Shown: piece after piece, positions 21,591 to 32,000 of the stretch
How the letters are laid out: every line of letters starts with the position of its first letter
Position numbering within the stretch: position 1 is the stretch's first letter
Assembly: GCA_012934845.2 (NCBI GenBank)
Contig: WNNJ02002293.1
Location: 37,226 to 101,225 of the forward strand
Reading direction: 5' to 3'
From: Pomphorhynchus laevis
Lineage: Eukaryota > Acanthocephala > Palaeacanthocephala > Echinorhynchida > Pomphorhynchidae
DNA: 64,000 nt
The notes under the pieces: model-generated
Told to the model about the DNA's origin: nothing
Databases searched by the model: none
Seen by the model: only the letters and a program-made list of their open reading frames with translations
Translations under genes and position numbers: made by a program

Positions 21591-22640
21591 TTAATTAATT
21601 ACTCCGATTTTGTGCCTATTTTATTAACGGTTCAACTAGGTCTTATTATATTCGGCTTGTCAAAAGTAACAACATGAGAATATTTTAATCAGGTCGTGTA
21701 TTCGGATTGTCAAAAGTAACAACATGATCATATTAACTTATTTCAATGGACTAAATTATTAAACATTAAGGCTCTATAAATTAGTCAAATTAAATTCTAA
21801 TCTTTTGACTTTAAATTACAATTTTAAAGGTGATTTTTAAAGGTTATTTTACAATTAGGTAAAATTCTATTACTTATATGGACGATACAGCTCGTTTTAC
21901 TGTGTAGACTTTAATACTTTAGTCTCTACTTTACAGGACAGACTACGAAACAGTTTTTTCTCTAGACCAGAAACTTTTACAAACCCCGAATCCCTAAAAG
22001 ATTGTAATAAGTTCACGAACCTCTCACAGTGTATGTAATGATTTATTTGAGAATAAAGTTGAAATCCACGGAAATAAGTTTGTATAATGAATTTTCAACA
22101 ACATACTGAATGAACAAAAATGACGTATACGAAAACGAAAAACAAACTGCATGTAAACAACATGAATTTTATTAAATTACTAGCTATACGTTATTTCATT
22201 GAAAAGCTTAAGAATTTAAATTTATACTTTTTTTCAAATTTAATTATTCTGGTGTTCCTGTTTATTGCCTTAGAGGTTTGTAGAAGTACCACCTTATCGA
22301 TATCAATTTGCATGTCTGTGCATTCAAGCGATTTCTTAATTCAATCTTTATTCACAAAAGTTTCAGTCATGGAAACATGTTCATTGCCAAGCATCAATAT
22401 TGTTCCAAAGTTTTGATATCAAACATTATTTCAAGAACATAATGTATGTGGAATTCGATCGTCTTACAACTTTTCATCATCCAACATTTAATCCCAATTA
22501 AAGAAGTAGGAATTTATTCTCTTTATTCTTCCCAAGTTTCCTATACTCCTCAAGAATATCAATCAAATGATTTTGATAGTATTTCCAAATGATTCACAAT
22601 TTTGGAATCTTCATCAACAATTTCTTCGAGTGATGGTAAA
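21400..22640 (-). mobile_element. Decayed hAT (Charlie-like) DNA transposon
   Basis: At 21405-21480 and 21965-22025 the same end-like block occurs (CGAATCCCTAAAA, TTGTAATAAGTTCACGAACC, preceded by AAACTTTTA), resembling termini of Charlie-type hAT elements. The minus strand at 22640-22260 gives fragments such as LPSLEEIVDEDSKIVNHLE and IKIELRNRLNAQTCKL; the latter resembles the KTKYRNRLN motif near the hAT transposase C-terminus. Many stops. The assignment is tentative. Confidence 0.45.
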
Positions 22641-22759
22641 TTTGTAAGAAACAGTTCATTCATTCAGCTAAAAATGCCACTTAAGTAAGTGAAGTGACAA
22701 GGGTACGAACCCCTAATTGGTAAACCTTGCTTTAGACGATATTTTCTTCTTTTTTGCTG

Positions 22760-23320
22760 TAAATCCCGTATGAAAGCAGAGTCGGTTCACAATGTACGCG
22801 TCCTCTATTTCGCACGGTTTAGGGCCAGATCCGGTACAATCGAGCAGCTTGCAAATCGTTGTGTTGTGTTTCTAGTCATAACTGCTTTGATCGTTTTTTT
22901 TTCAGACGTTTAACATATACTTAGATGCTGAGATTTGATTTCCACACTGTTTTCTGTTGCACGCAGTGTGTGTCTAAACCATCGAAGACGTGCTTATCGC
23001 ATTTTTTGCTTGATTAGCGAAACACCGTACCTCAATCGGATCTTGTCGTTGTGCACATGGTTGAAGCGATCTCAGCATCTTAGTCTACATGACAGCTCTG
23101 CGATTTTGAGTTTGTAAGGACGTCTTTATTAAATTTAGATAGCGATGAAATTTTAAGTGCGCCTTCTGATAGGCATGCCATAAGGTCTTTCACCAGGAGG
23201 GTGTCCACGTTTAGCTCACATCAGTTTTATGCGAAGAGTTTCTAGAGTCACCAGTATGAGGAACGGACATACCCTTGACTAATACGATCAAAAGCTTTAC
23301 AAATGGTCCCCTGCACTAGA
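22760..23320 (-). mobile_element. RTE-like LINE C-terminal fragment
   Basis: The minus strand reads RYGVSLIKQKMR, a stop, then ARLRWFRHTLRAT, matching FGLMPIREKMQEACLRWYGH of the RTE-like LINE at 42.5-45.3 kb. Degraded by stops. Confidence 0.65.
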
Positions 23321-23730
23321 AGAGCAAAACTATTTTTATTTTTTTGTTTGGCATTTTTTGACATAAATCCATATATAATATCGAACAAGAATATTGTAAG
23401 TTTAATATTTAGCATCAACACATAAAGATTTTCAAACAGTGACTAGAATACTTAAATAAAAACAGCGACGGCTGTTTTTAAACATTAATACTTTAATGTT
23501 TTGTCTCCTCTAGAATTTTATAATTCTAGAGGAGAGATATATACTCCTCTAGAATTTTATTCAAGTCTCCTCGATAATACTTGAATAAAAAAATAAAAAA
23601 ATAAAAAAATTTCTCGAATGAAAATCGTAATTTTTCAAAAGAAATCTATAAATTAAATTCGTTTTTTATATAATATTAAAAATAAATATTAAATTTTTTT
23701 GTTGATAAATTTAATCTTATAATCACTCAG

Positions 23731-23853
23731 ATGTTTGATGTTTTGCTTCATTGTTTGGCTTCAATCTTAAGTCTCTTCGTTGAGTTATATTTAATCTATT
23801 TCTTTATTAATAAATCACTAAACAGACATTCAGATAAAAATAAATACGGAAAG
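23731..23853 (+). CDS. Possible isolated exon, unknown
   Basis: An acceptor-like ATCACTCAG precedes an ATG, and a donor-like GGAAAGGTAACT follows. The open frame between starts MFDVLLHCLASILSLFVELY and contains one hydrophobic segment. No homology recognised and no partner exon found; it may be chance. Confidence 0.15.
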
Positions 23854-23919
23854 GTAACTTTCATGCATGTGTGGTTAAACCTAGATATCTTAATTTTGTT
23901 ACATATCACCTGAAGTTTA

Positions 23920-25600
23920 CCGGTGTGTATCCGACTTAGACAACTTTGACATATCACTAAATCAATTATATCAAATTTACTTACAACCTAAGAACGATAT
24001 GTTTGCTCGACATTGCCTAAGCACATGCAAACAAACGAACGATCAATCGATTGACGAATTTGTGCAACACTAAAACACTAAATAAGCCGATTAATGATTA
24101 TAAAATCAGATGAATACCGTGATCTATTTGTTAGAGACACCTTTATATCAGGGCTCAAATATGTAAATATCAGTGAATCTTTGAAATCCCAAAGCTGACC
24201 TTAGACGACTCAATCGAAAAGACCAGAATACTTGAAATAGCTCAACGTTCAGAATACTTGAAATATCCCTCTTATATCAAATAACACTTTAACAAAATCA
24301 TCATTCTGCATGCCTGCAAGTTCTTCTTGATACTGAACACTGGTACTGAACACTGGAAATAATTGAAAGATCCGCTAACATTGATTGAGAAAACAATTTA
24401 TCTTAGATAAAGCAATTTATCTAAAATCGTAGAATCTTTCTTTTTATTCAGTGGATAGTCTTTTGTTATTATCGACTTTAAAAATTAAGGCTTCATCACT
24501 TTATTTTTTGAGCCAAATAAACTTTTCAAAGTTTTTCTTTAAAGCTTTGCAATGTTTCGAAAGGTGAATCTATACTCAAATCAATAAGTAATAATCGATA
24601 AAAATTGATAATAATCAATAATTTAATTAATTATTATTAATTAAATTTAAATTTTAATTATTTATTTTTAATTAATTTTTTATTTAATTTTTTATTTTTG
24701 ATTATTTTTAATTAATTACTGTCATGTTTATTCCCTGAAAGATACAAACAGCAAAGCATCATCAAATGATTTACCATTTGATGATGATGCACATTTCATC
24801 TGTAATGGTAAATAGATTCACTGAAAAATTTTTATTTTTAAAAAGCAATAAGATTATCAAACCGTTACATGAATCTTTTTAAAAAGTTTCCTTCGGAAAG
24901 CTATCTCATTTCAGTGTCTAGTAAAAGTATCTTAATTGATTTAATTTAACTTCATAACTTCACTGATAAATTTAATTTTACTGCATAATGCATAACTTTA
25001 CTAAGAACCGGAGAGATAGTTTTAGCAGCAAAGTTTTCCCCTGTGTATAGTACAATGTAATAGAAGTAGAAAAATAATGACGTTCAATTGGAATTATGGA
25101 AACAAATAATACATACCTTAGGACAATAAGCACTCTTTGTATATATTAAAGTAGAAAATATATATTTTGCAATTGTAGTACTTTGTTCAACATCTGCTGT
25201 ACTTACCAAAGATTCACAAAAAACATTTATTCACAAAACACCTTTTTGAGTATATTCTTAAAAACTTACAACATTTTTTATGTTGAATTTTTTGCTTCAA
25301 AAAAGTTCTTTTTCTTTAAGTGAACAGATCGCATAGATTATGTGTTCTACAAAAACTTATATTTTAGAACATTTTATTGCAATTTTTGACAATTTTAAGG
25401 TTGTCCCACTAAAATCCAGATTGCCCCTTATAAACCAAATTGCTTCCTTTGGAAAACACTAACACTTATAGGTTGTTATGAGCAAACCTTTAAGCTACTA
25501 CATAATTCCTAAAAGACAAATTGACTTGGCGTAAATGCTCTCTTTAGAAACATTGACTTATAAGTTGTTATGAACAAAACCTAAAGCTATTTCAACATAA
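23920..25600. other. Intergenic AT-rich spacer
   Basis: No coding homology, RNA gene or clear repeat was recognised on either strand. Short duplications only, such as CAGAATACTTGAAATA twice near 24220-24265. Confidence 0.4.
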
Positions 25601-25639
25601 TTTGTTTGGTAAACTAATTTTAGAGCTTTCAAATGATGT

Positions 25640-25830
25640 CAACATTTTGGGTAGTCATTTTAGTAGTCAAACTACTAAAATGTAGTTATTCTGAGAATTC
25701 ACATATTGAAATATTGATGACTATTTATATTCTGCACGATACTTTAATATTATCTATAAGCCAACTGCTGTACGCTACATTTCAATATTGGTGGACCTCA
25801 TCAGTTACTAATCCGATACATACGTTTCAA
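25640..25830. repeat. Foldback-repeat half copy
   Basis: Shares AGCCAACTGCTGTACGCTAC, ATTTCAATATTGGTGGACCT and CATCAGTTACT with the inverted-repeat element at 26.39-26.58 kb. Only one arm is clearly present. Confidence 0.55.
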
Positions 25831-26384
25831 GTTTCGGTCCTTTTAATTGTTCAATCATTGCTGCAATTGAGATAATCTTGAGTAACAGTTTTGTTATTAG
25901 GTTTAGTGCACTGTTCCTTAATCCAACATTACATCAGCATTTACATTTGTGTAAATACATGTATCTTCTCTTATTTAATTTGATTATCTATCGTAATATC
26001 TTATTTTAATACAGTGTATCGTATTAACTTATTATTATACAATTTTTCCACTTGAGAGTTTAAAAGTTTAAACTCTAAAGTAGAAGAAAATTTTAACTAT
26101 TTATTTTCCACATTAGAATTTAAAATGAAATATTTTTTCTAGTGATGCATTCGATTGTGCTTGTTATTATTGTGGCGTGTATTCATCGTGAAAAAAATAA
26201 AAATATAATTATTTCTTTATTTCATCAATTTTCTTATAGACATTTTACCAACTGTATATGGCCGCTATATAGACAATACTTTAAAAATTTTACTGTAGAT
26301 TATTAAACTAAAAGTATATATGTTATGTTTACACGCCTGACAGCCATTGTTACAATTAAAATTTTTTGATGGCACTGCACACTG

Positions 26385-26580
26385 CTTTAATTCTATCAAT
26401 AAGCCAACAGCAGTACGTTACATTTCAGTATTGACGGACCTCATCAGCTACTGATACAATACCAATGCTGTATTGGTATCGGACCTCACACTTTTCAGTA
26501 GTGGTGAGGTCCACCAATACTGCAACGTAGTGCATTGCTGTTGGCTTATAGATTTGATTATAGCAGCCTCTAGGATGAAA
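26385..26580. repeat. Foldback (inverted-repeat) element
   Basis: The left arm (AATAAGCCAACAGCAGTACG, TTCAGTATTGACGGACCTCA) and right arm (GAGGTCCACCAATACTGCAA, TGCTGTTGGCTTATAGA) are inverted copies around a small centre with its own inverted repeat, ATACCAAT / ATTGGTAT. The transcript would form a long hairpin. No coding capacity beyond shadow frames. Confidence 0.7.
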
Positions 26581-26699
26581 ACAGTCATCAAGATTTCAAC
26601 AACATACAATATGTTTTTTTTAATTCTCATATCACATACCCTGCGAATGAACATGTTCCTAAAGATCATGAACTGAATGAACCGGTACTAACCGGTATT

Positions 26700-28800
26700 A
26701 TGTTTTAATAACATTTTTACATTATTTTTAAAAATTTTAAAGTGTTTTTAATTTAAATTTTAAATCGCATTAAAATGACTTTGTGTTTTAGTTTCGGTGG
26801 ATTTCGGAAATTGCAAATAAAACTCGATGCACTCAGAAAATGCATTCCATACATATACAGTATTACAAAAACAGCTAATGAATACGCAGCTTAGACTAGT
26901 CATTGTGTAGATTTGTGCATTTTGTTAAAATTGCATTTTTAAAATCTTTATTTTTTTAATTAATACCGATTTGAAAAGTAAATATTTTAAAATCAATTTT
27001 ATGGATTTGACTTGCACAGCTATGCAAGTCAAACTTTAGGTATTTTGACAAATGATTGAGGATTCAACGATTGCTAGTTAAAAACGATTCAAAATTGTCA
27101 ATTTTGCTTGTGAAATGTTTGTTTCTTGTGAGCAGTGACTTAAATTAAATACTTTTAGAAATCATTAAAATTTTATTCCAAAATTTGTATTATATTTATG
27201 CATACCGCTTAATTGATCCGCAGAGTATTAATTCATAAAAATATTATAAAAATATAATATTTAATATACTTAATTAATAATTTATCAATTAATTCATTAA
27301 TTAATTGATTCATTAATGATTCATCGATTCATTAATGTACATTCATTAATGTTTTGCGATAAAGAACGTTCTTAACCGAAACTTTCATAATCTTCCATCA
27401 TTAAAAGATATACTAATTGTTTATTTTTAATGTGTTTTGATTTAATATTCTTAAAATTTTTATCGAACTAATTTCGTAAAATGTAGTGAATGTTACGCGA
27501 TTGAGTTATGGAAATTTAATGTAATTTCCATAAATTCCACTTTTATAATTATAATAATATAATTATATAATTATAATATTATAATTTCTACTTTTTTATA
27601 AGATTTAACAAAAATTAAATCTATAAAGTAATAGATTTACAAATTATGAAAAATAATATTACTTTTGTTAACTTTTATATATCAAATATAATTTTATATA
27701 ATTTAGACTTTACCGATATATTAATAATTAAAAACACACCTTCGCTTTTGTATTAAAATTTATTTCTTTTTTAAAATGATTTTAAAAATTCAATTTTGTT
27801 TTGTGTTTTGAAAAAGGAAAACATTAATTAATATACATTTGCCGTAATTATTGTCATCCGAAATTAACCTCTGAGATAAAATAAGGTTAATTTGAAAAAA
27901 AAACGTCATAGGAAGAAAATGTTAAATGGATTTAATTCGATTTAATTTGTCTTTTGTATTTCAATTGATTATTTTATTTTGTTGAAAATGAATGTGGAAC
28001 ATTCAAAAGTTTAAACTTCAAGTTTCCATTTTTTCAGGGTGCTATTTCTAATTTTCAATAAATTAAACTAAATTCCAATTAAATTCCAGTATATGTGTTA
28101 AAGAGTTTAGCACATATACAAGTTAAAGAGTCTGACAAGTTAAAGAGTTTGATATTTTTTTGATATTATTTTTGTTATTTAATCACATTATAAGAATATG
28201 ATGAGTTAACATTAAGAAATAGCACACAAGTGCATTCTCAAGTCAACTAATTTATCATTGAAATCAGATTACAGATCACATTTTGTGAATTTAAATTGAA
28301 ATAATAAAATCTTTTATTTGTATTTATTCAACCGCTACAAACTTTACACTCGAATGTTCCTTAAAATATTTTTAAATATTTAAAAATTTACGAATTTTTG
28401 AAAAATGTTAATCTACAAATTTACAATTTCATTATGATTATTAAGTTGAGACCATCTCCTCAATATTAAAATAAGTAAATAGGTAAATAATTTTATTTTT
28501 TTTGTTAAAATAAATCTAGACATATTTTTATATTTTTGTATGCATTTTAAATAAATATAAATATATATAAATATAAGAACATTAAAAATGTAAGCTTGAA
28601 TTTTAAATTCTTGTTTAAATTTCAAAATGTTTCTGTGTATAAATTTTTATTTATTTATTTATTTATTTCACTACTCAAGTCTAATTATCGATTATATTAA
28701 TTTCAAGATTGTTTTAATGGATGTGTTTATCAAACATTGGCAAGTTAAATTATTTTAAAATATCAACGCTAGACAACTGCAAATAATTACACGTTTTCAA
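26700..28800. other. Intergenic AT-rich spacer upstream of V-ATPase H
   Basis: Nearly pure A/T with short direct and inverted repeats and a TTTA run at 28650-28670. No exon or RNA gene recognised. The promoter of the V-ATPase H gene must lie at its right end, but I cannot name an element. Confidence 0.4.
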
Positions 28801-28805
28801 AGAAA

Positions 28806-30242
28806 ATGGATAAACAGCAAGAAGGGTGTGATCTGTTGTTGGTCCCTCGAAGTTTAGCATCGACCATGAGCATTGCTAGCGGACCGTTTCTTGCCAAGGT
28901 ACTTGAAGTAATGCAGACAAGGCCAAATTGGCAATCATACCTTCTAGGTTTAATGATTTCGCAGATCGACTACGATTTCATAACGGCATTCGAAAATGCT
29001 GACAATGTCGGGCGTTCGGAGATGTTAAATAGTCCTGAACAACAATTACAATTCGCAAAGACATTTCTCAACTTGCTTACGACCATAAGTAAAGAGCAGA
29101 CCATTCAGTACATAATGACTTTATTGGATTACTCTCTGATTGAAGATAAGCGTCGCGTGAATTATCTTCGTTTATATACAGATAATCAAAATATCGAACT
29201 GATTTCCATATTTCTGCAAATGCTTACACGAAGTGACAGCTTTATCATTCACCAAGCAAGTCGTATTATCTCGAAAATTTGTTGCTGGGCAGATGAACTA
29301 ATCCCCGAACGTGATATTGAATTTTATTTTGTTTGGTTAAAAAATCAAATTGTAATGGAACGAGCCGAAAAACAACTTTATCTTCAGACTGCCTGTCGTT
29401 GCTTGCAAATGATTTTGCGCATAGAAAAGTATCGTTTACTATTTGTTCAGTTAAACGGCTTAAATTGTATGACTTCTCTCCTGCTTGATACCACCATTTC
29501 TTTTCAAATACAGTATCAATTGTGTTTTTGTATTTGGTTGATGACATTTACTCGCAAATTAGCCGATTTGGTCTCTACTAAAGGAATTTTACCTCGTCTT
29601 GTTGATATATTATTTATTGCTAGCAAAGACAAGGTAATTCGCATAATCCTAATGTTAATACGTAACTTACTTGAACAGCCGACGTCAAGTTTTATAATTA
29701 AAGAAAACAGCCGGATTTTGCTAAGCTGTAAATTCTATAAAAATTTGCCAGCGATTGAAGATCGTAAAATTGATGATGACGAATTGAAAGATGATATAGC
29801 CGTTCTTAAAGAAAAATTGGAATTAGGATTGGAAGAGCTGACCTCATTTGAAGAATATCAACTGGAACTCAAGTCGCATTGTCTTTCCTGGTCTCCTGTG
29901 CACAAATCTGAAAAGTTTTGGAAAGAAAATGTGGAACGTCTTAACGATAACAATTTAGAGCTACTAAAAACTCTAATTTATCTAGTCAATACTTCACAAG
30001 AACCGTTAACTATAAGCGTTGCCCTCCATGACATTGGTCAGTATGTTCGTTTTTATCATCTTGGTAGAATGATTATTGAAAAGTTGCAAATTAAGTCAAC
30101 AGTCATGACATTGTTGGATCATGTTGATCCAGGAGTTCGCTATCAGGCTCTACTGTGTTTACAAAAGCTGATGATTGAAAATACCGAATTCTTAGGACGA
30201 CAAATAACAACAAAGTTAACAGAGAAGCTGACTTCATTTTAG
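28806..30242 (+). CDS. ATP6V1H: V-type proton ATPase subunit H, intronless
   Basis: 478 residues in one open frame, close to the usual length (human about 483). Subunit H sits on the V1 sector at the interface with V0 in endomembranes; it activates ATP-driven proton pumping in the holoenzyme and inhibits ATPase activity of free V1. Signatures are PNWQSYLLGLMIS, QFAKTFLNLLTTISKEQTIQ, QIQYQLCFCIWLM, the C-terminal-domain block WSPVHKSEKFWKENVERLND, LHDIGQYVRFYHLGR and VRYQALLCLQKLM. The fold is alpha-helical ARM/HEAT-like. The ATG at 28806 is the first in frame in an AAAATGG context. A single exon is unusual here, as POLE and MRPS9 are heavily split. The frame is intact, so it is probably functional; it may descend from a retrocopy. 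Confidence 0.96.
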   Translation: MDKQQEGCDLLLVPRSLASTMSIASGPFLAKVLEVMQTRPNWQSYLLGLMISQIDYDFITAFENADNVGRSEMLNSPEQQLQFAKTFLNLLTTISKEQTIQYIMTLLDYSLIEDKRRVNYLRLYTDNQNIELISIFLQMLTRSDSFIIHQASRIISKICCWADELIPERDIEFYFVWLKNQIVMERAEKQLYLQTACRCLQMILRIEKYRLLFVQLNGLNCMTSLLLDTTISFQIQYQLCFCIWLMTFTRKLADLVSTKGILPRLVDILFIASKDKVIRIILMLIRNLLEQPTSSFIIKENSRILLSCKFYKNLPAIEDRKIDDDELKDDIAVLKEKLELGLEELTSFEEYQLELKSHCLSWSPVHKSEKFWKENVERLNDNNLELLKTLIYLVNTSQEPLTISVALHDIGQYVRFYHLGRMIIEKLQIKSTVMTLLDHVDPGVRYQALLCLQKLMIENTEFLGRQITTKLTEKLTSF

Positions 30243-30348
30243 TGATCTTTCGCCTCTGCTTTTGCTGTATTTTTTATCTAATTTTCAAGTAGCTTATTGT
30301 TATTTAAGTAGGTTGCCTTGTAAATTATCGTTGACATTCGAATCAATC

Positions 30349-30354
30349 AATAAA
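30349..30354 (+). terminator. Polyadenylation signal candidate for V-ATPase H
   Basis: AATAAA 107 bp after the stop codon; another AATAAA lies at 30415-30420. Confidence 0.4.
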
Positions 30355-30429
30355 TTCAGGTTTATCAGTCCCAATGCATCGATAGTAGCATATGTAAAAT
30401 TATGTTAGCAAATCAATAAATCACTGAAC

Positions 30430-31180
30430 ATATGGACATGTAACCAAATTGGGAATTACTGTTTATACATTAGATACTGGATACATTATTTACTGTTTAA
30501 TTATCATACAATTATCAATCTGTAAACTGACATGCGAATAATTGCATTAATCATTGATAATTTAATCAAAAACTATTTTAATTTTTAACATTTTACTAAA
30601 TTCGAATACTAAATACAACTGATCGATAAATCAATTACTTTTCTAATGCCCTGTCTACTTTGTTGTGAAATAATAATAATTAATGTTAAGATATAAATTA
30701 ATTAATAAATTATTAAAATAAATTATTAATTTTTATTGATTAACAATAAAATCGAATATAAAATGTTAATAACTGACACATGCTTATGCTAGATATTTGT
30801 CATAAAAATAATTTTTATATTTTAATCGAAATGTGGAAATTTTGATAATTTTAGTTGAATGACCCGATGATTTTTATCATCACATCATTCTGCGTGATGT
30901 TAATTTACCTTGTGGAGCATTAACGAATCATTTTTACGATTTTTAAGAATGCTATGTGCACGTTATCAAGAAAATGAAATTTAATTTCCCAGAGCTAGGG
31001 TCCGTTCGCCAAATAAAAAAATTACTTCGATAATTTTTGTTCATAAAATATGCCAACTTTAAGTTGATATCTATCGACTTAAAAGACTGGAATGTATTAA
31101 ATTCAATTTAAATAATTGAATTTAGTATAATTTAATTCGTATGATAATTTGTAAAATTTAGTATAATATAATTACAATTC
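30430..31180. other. Intergenic spacer
   Basis: AT-rich; no gene, RNA or recognised repeat. Confidence 0.4.
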
Positions 31181-31980
31181 AGGTGCCAATGCCAACCAGG
31201 ATTGTGGAAAAGGTTTTTCGTGATGTAAAGAACTTCAAGTATCTTGGGCTATTGCTGTTGAGGGACGGCAAAAACATCAGGGTGATTGAGAAGCGGATCT
31301 GACTAGCTAACACATCAATCCGTTCTTTATACAGGTATGTCGTGGTGAAGCAGGAGTTGAGTCTTCAGACAACGTTTACGGTTTACCGCGCACTCTTCGT
31401 TTCTATCTTAATATATGGTTATGCGCTTTGGGTTATGACAGAAAGAATAAAATCTCGGATACAGGCGACCGCAACGAGGTTCCTTCGCAAAGTCGCCGGT
31501 CTTAGCCTTAGAGATAATGTTAGGAATTCGGTCATCCGGGATAGAATTGGAGTAAAGTCGCTTCTTCTCCAAATCAAAGAAAGCCCGTTGAGGTGGCTAG
31601 GACACGTTCTGAGAATGTCTAAGGATCACCTTCCTCGGATATTTTTCCAGACCGGACTCTCTGGAAAGATATTTCGAGGTAGACCTTGATACCGGTAGAG
31701 AGATCAAATTTCGAAACTGGGCGAAGACCGCCTTTGGGCTATCTGAAAGAGAACTATGGTTCGTCGCCTAGAATCGCGATATCTGAAATAGTTTGGTTTA
31801 TACACTGCTCCACGACCCCACACCAGAACCAGTGGTGCAGAAAAGGAGATAAGTGGAGTTTGTTCCTTAAATTTGATCTCGAGCAAGGAAGGAGAACTAG
31901 CTCCAGTGCCAAAATTGGTAAACCGTATAATCGTGAAACTTCTCCAACCATTAGAAAAACAGAACTTATTCAATAAGTTT
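31181..31980 (+). mobile_element. RTE-like LINE, 3' end fragment
   Basis: Peptides in order are KNFKYLGLLLLRDGKNIRVI, TTFTVYRALFVSILIYGYAL, ATRFLRKVAGLSLRDNVRN, RIGVKSLLLQIKESPLRWLG and HVLRMSKDHLPR, then FGLSERELWFVA. This is the standard C-terminal end of RTE-type LINE proteins after the RT domain. A stop lies near 31299 and the frame shifts around 31690, so the copy is dead. It is distinct in sequence from the RTE-like copy at 42.4-45.3 kb. Confidence 0.8.
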
Positions 31981-32000
31981 CTGAGAGGATTCACATAAAA

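Noticed and set aside
22120-22416. 98-codon plus-strand ORF as a gene
   Set aside because: The minus strand of the same interval shows better, though decayed, hAT-like peptide similarity; no homology for the plus frame.
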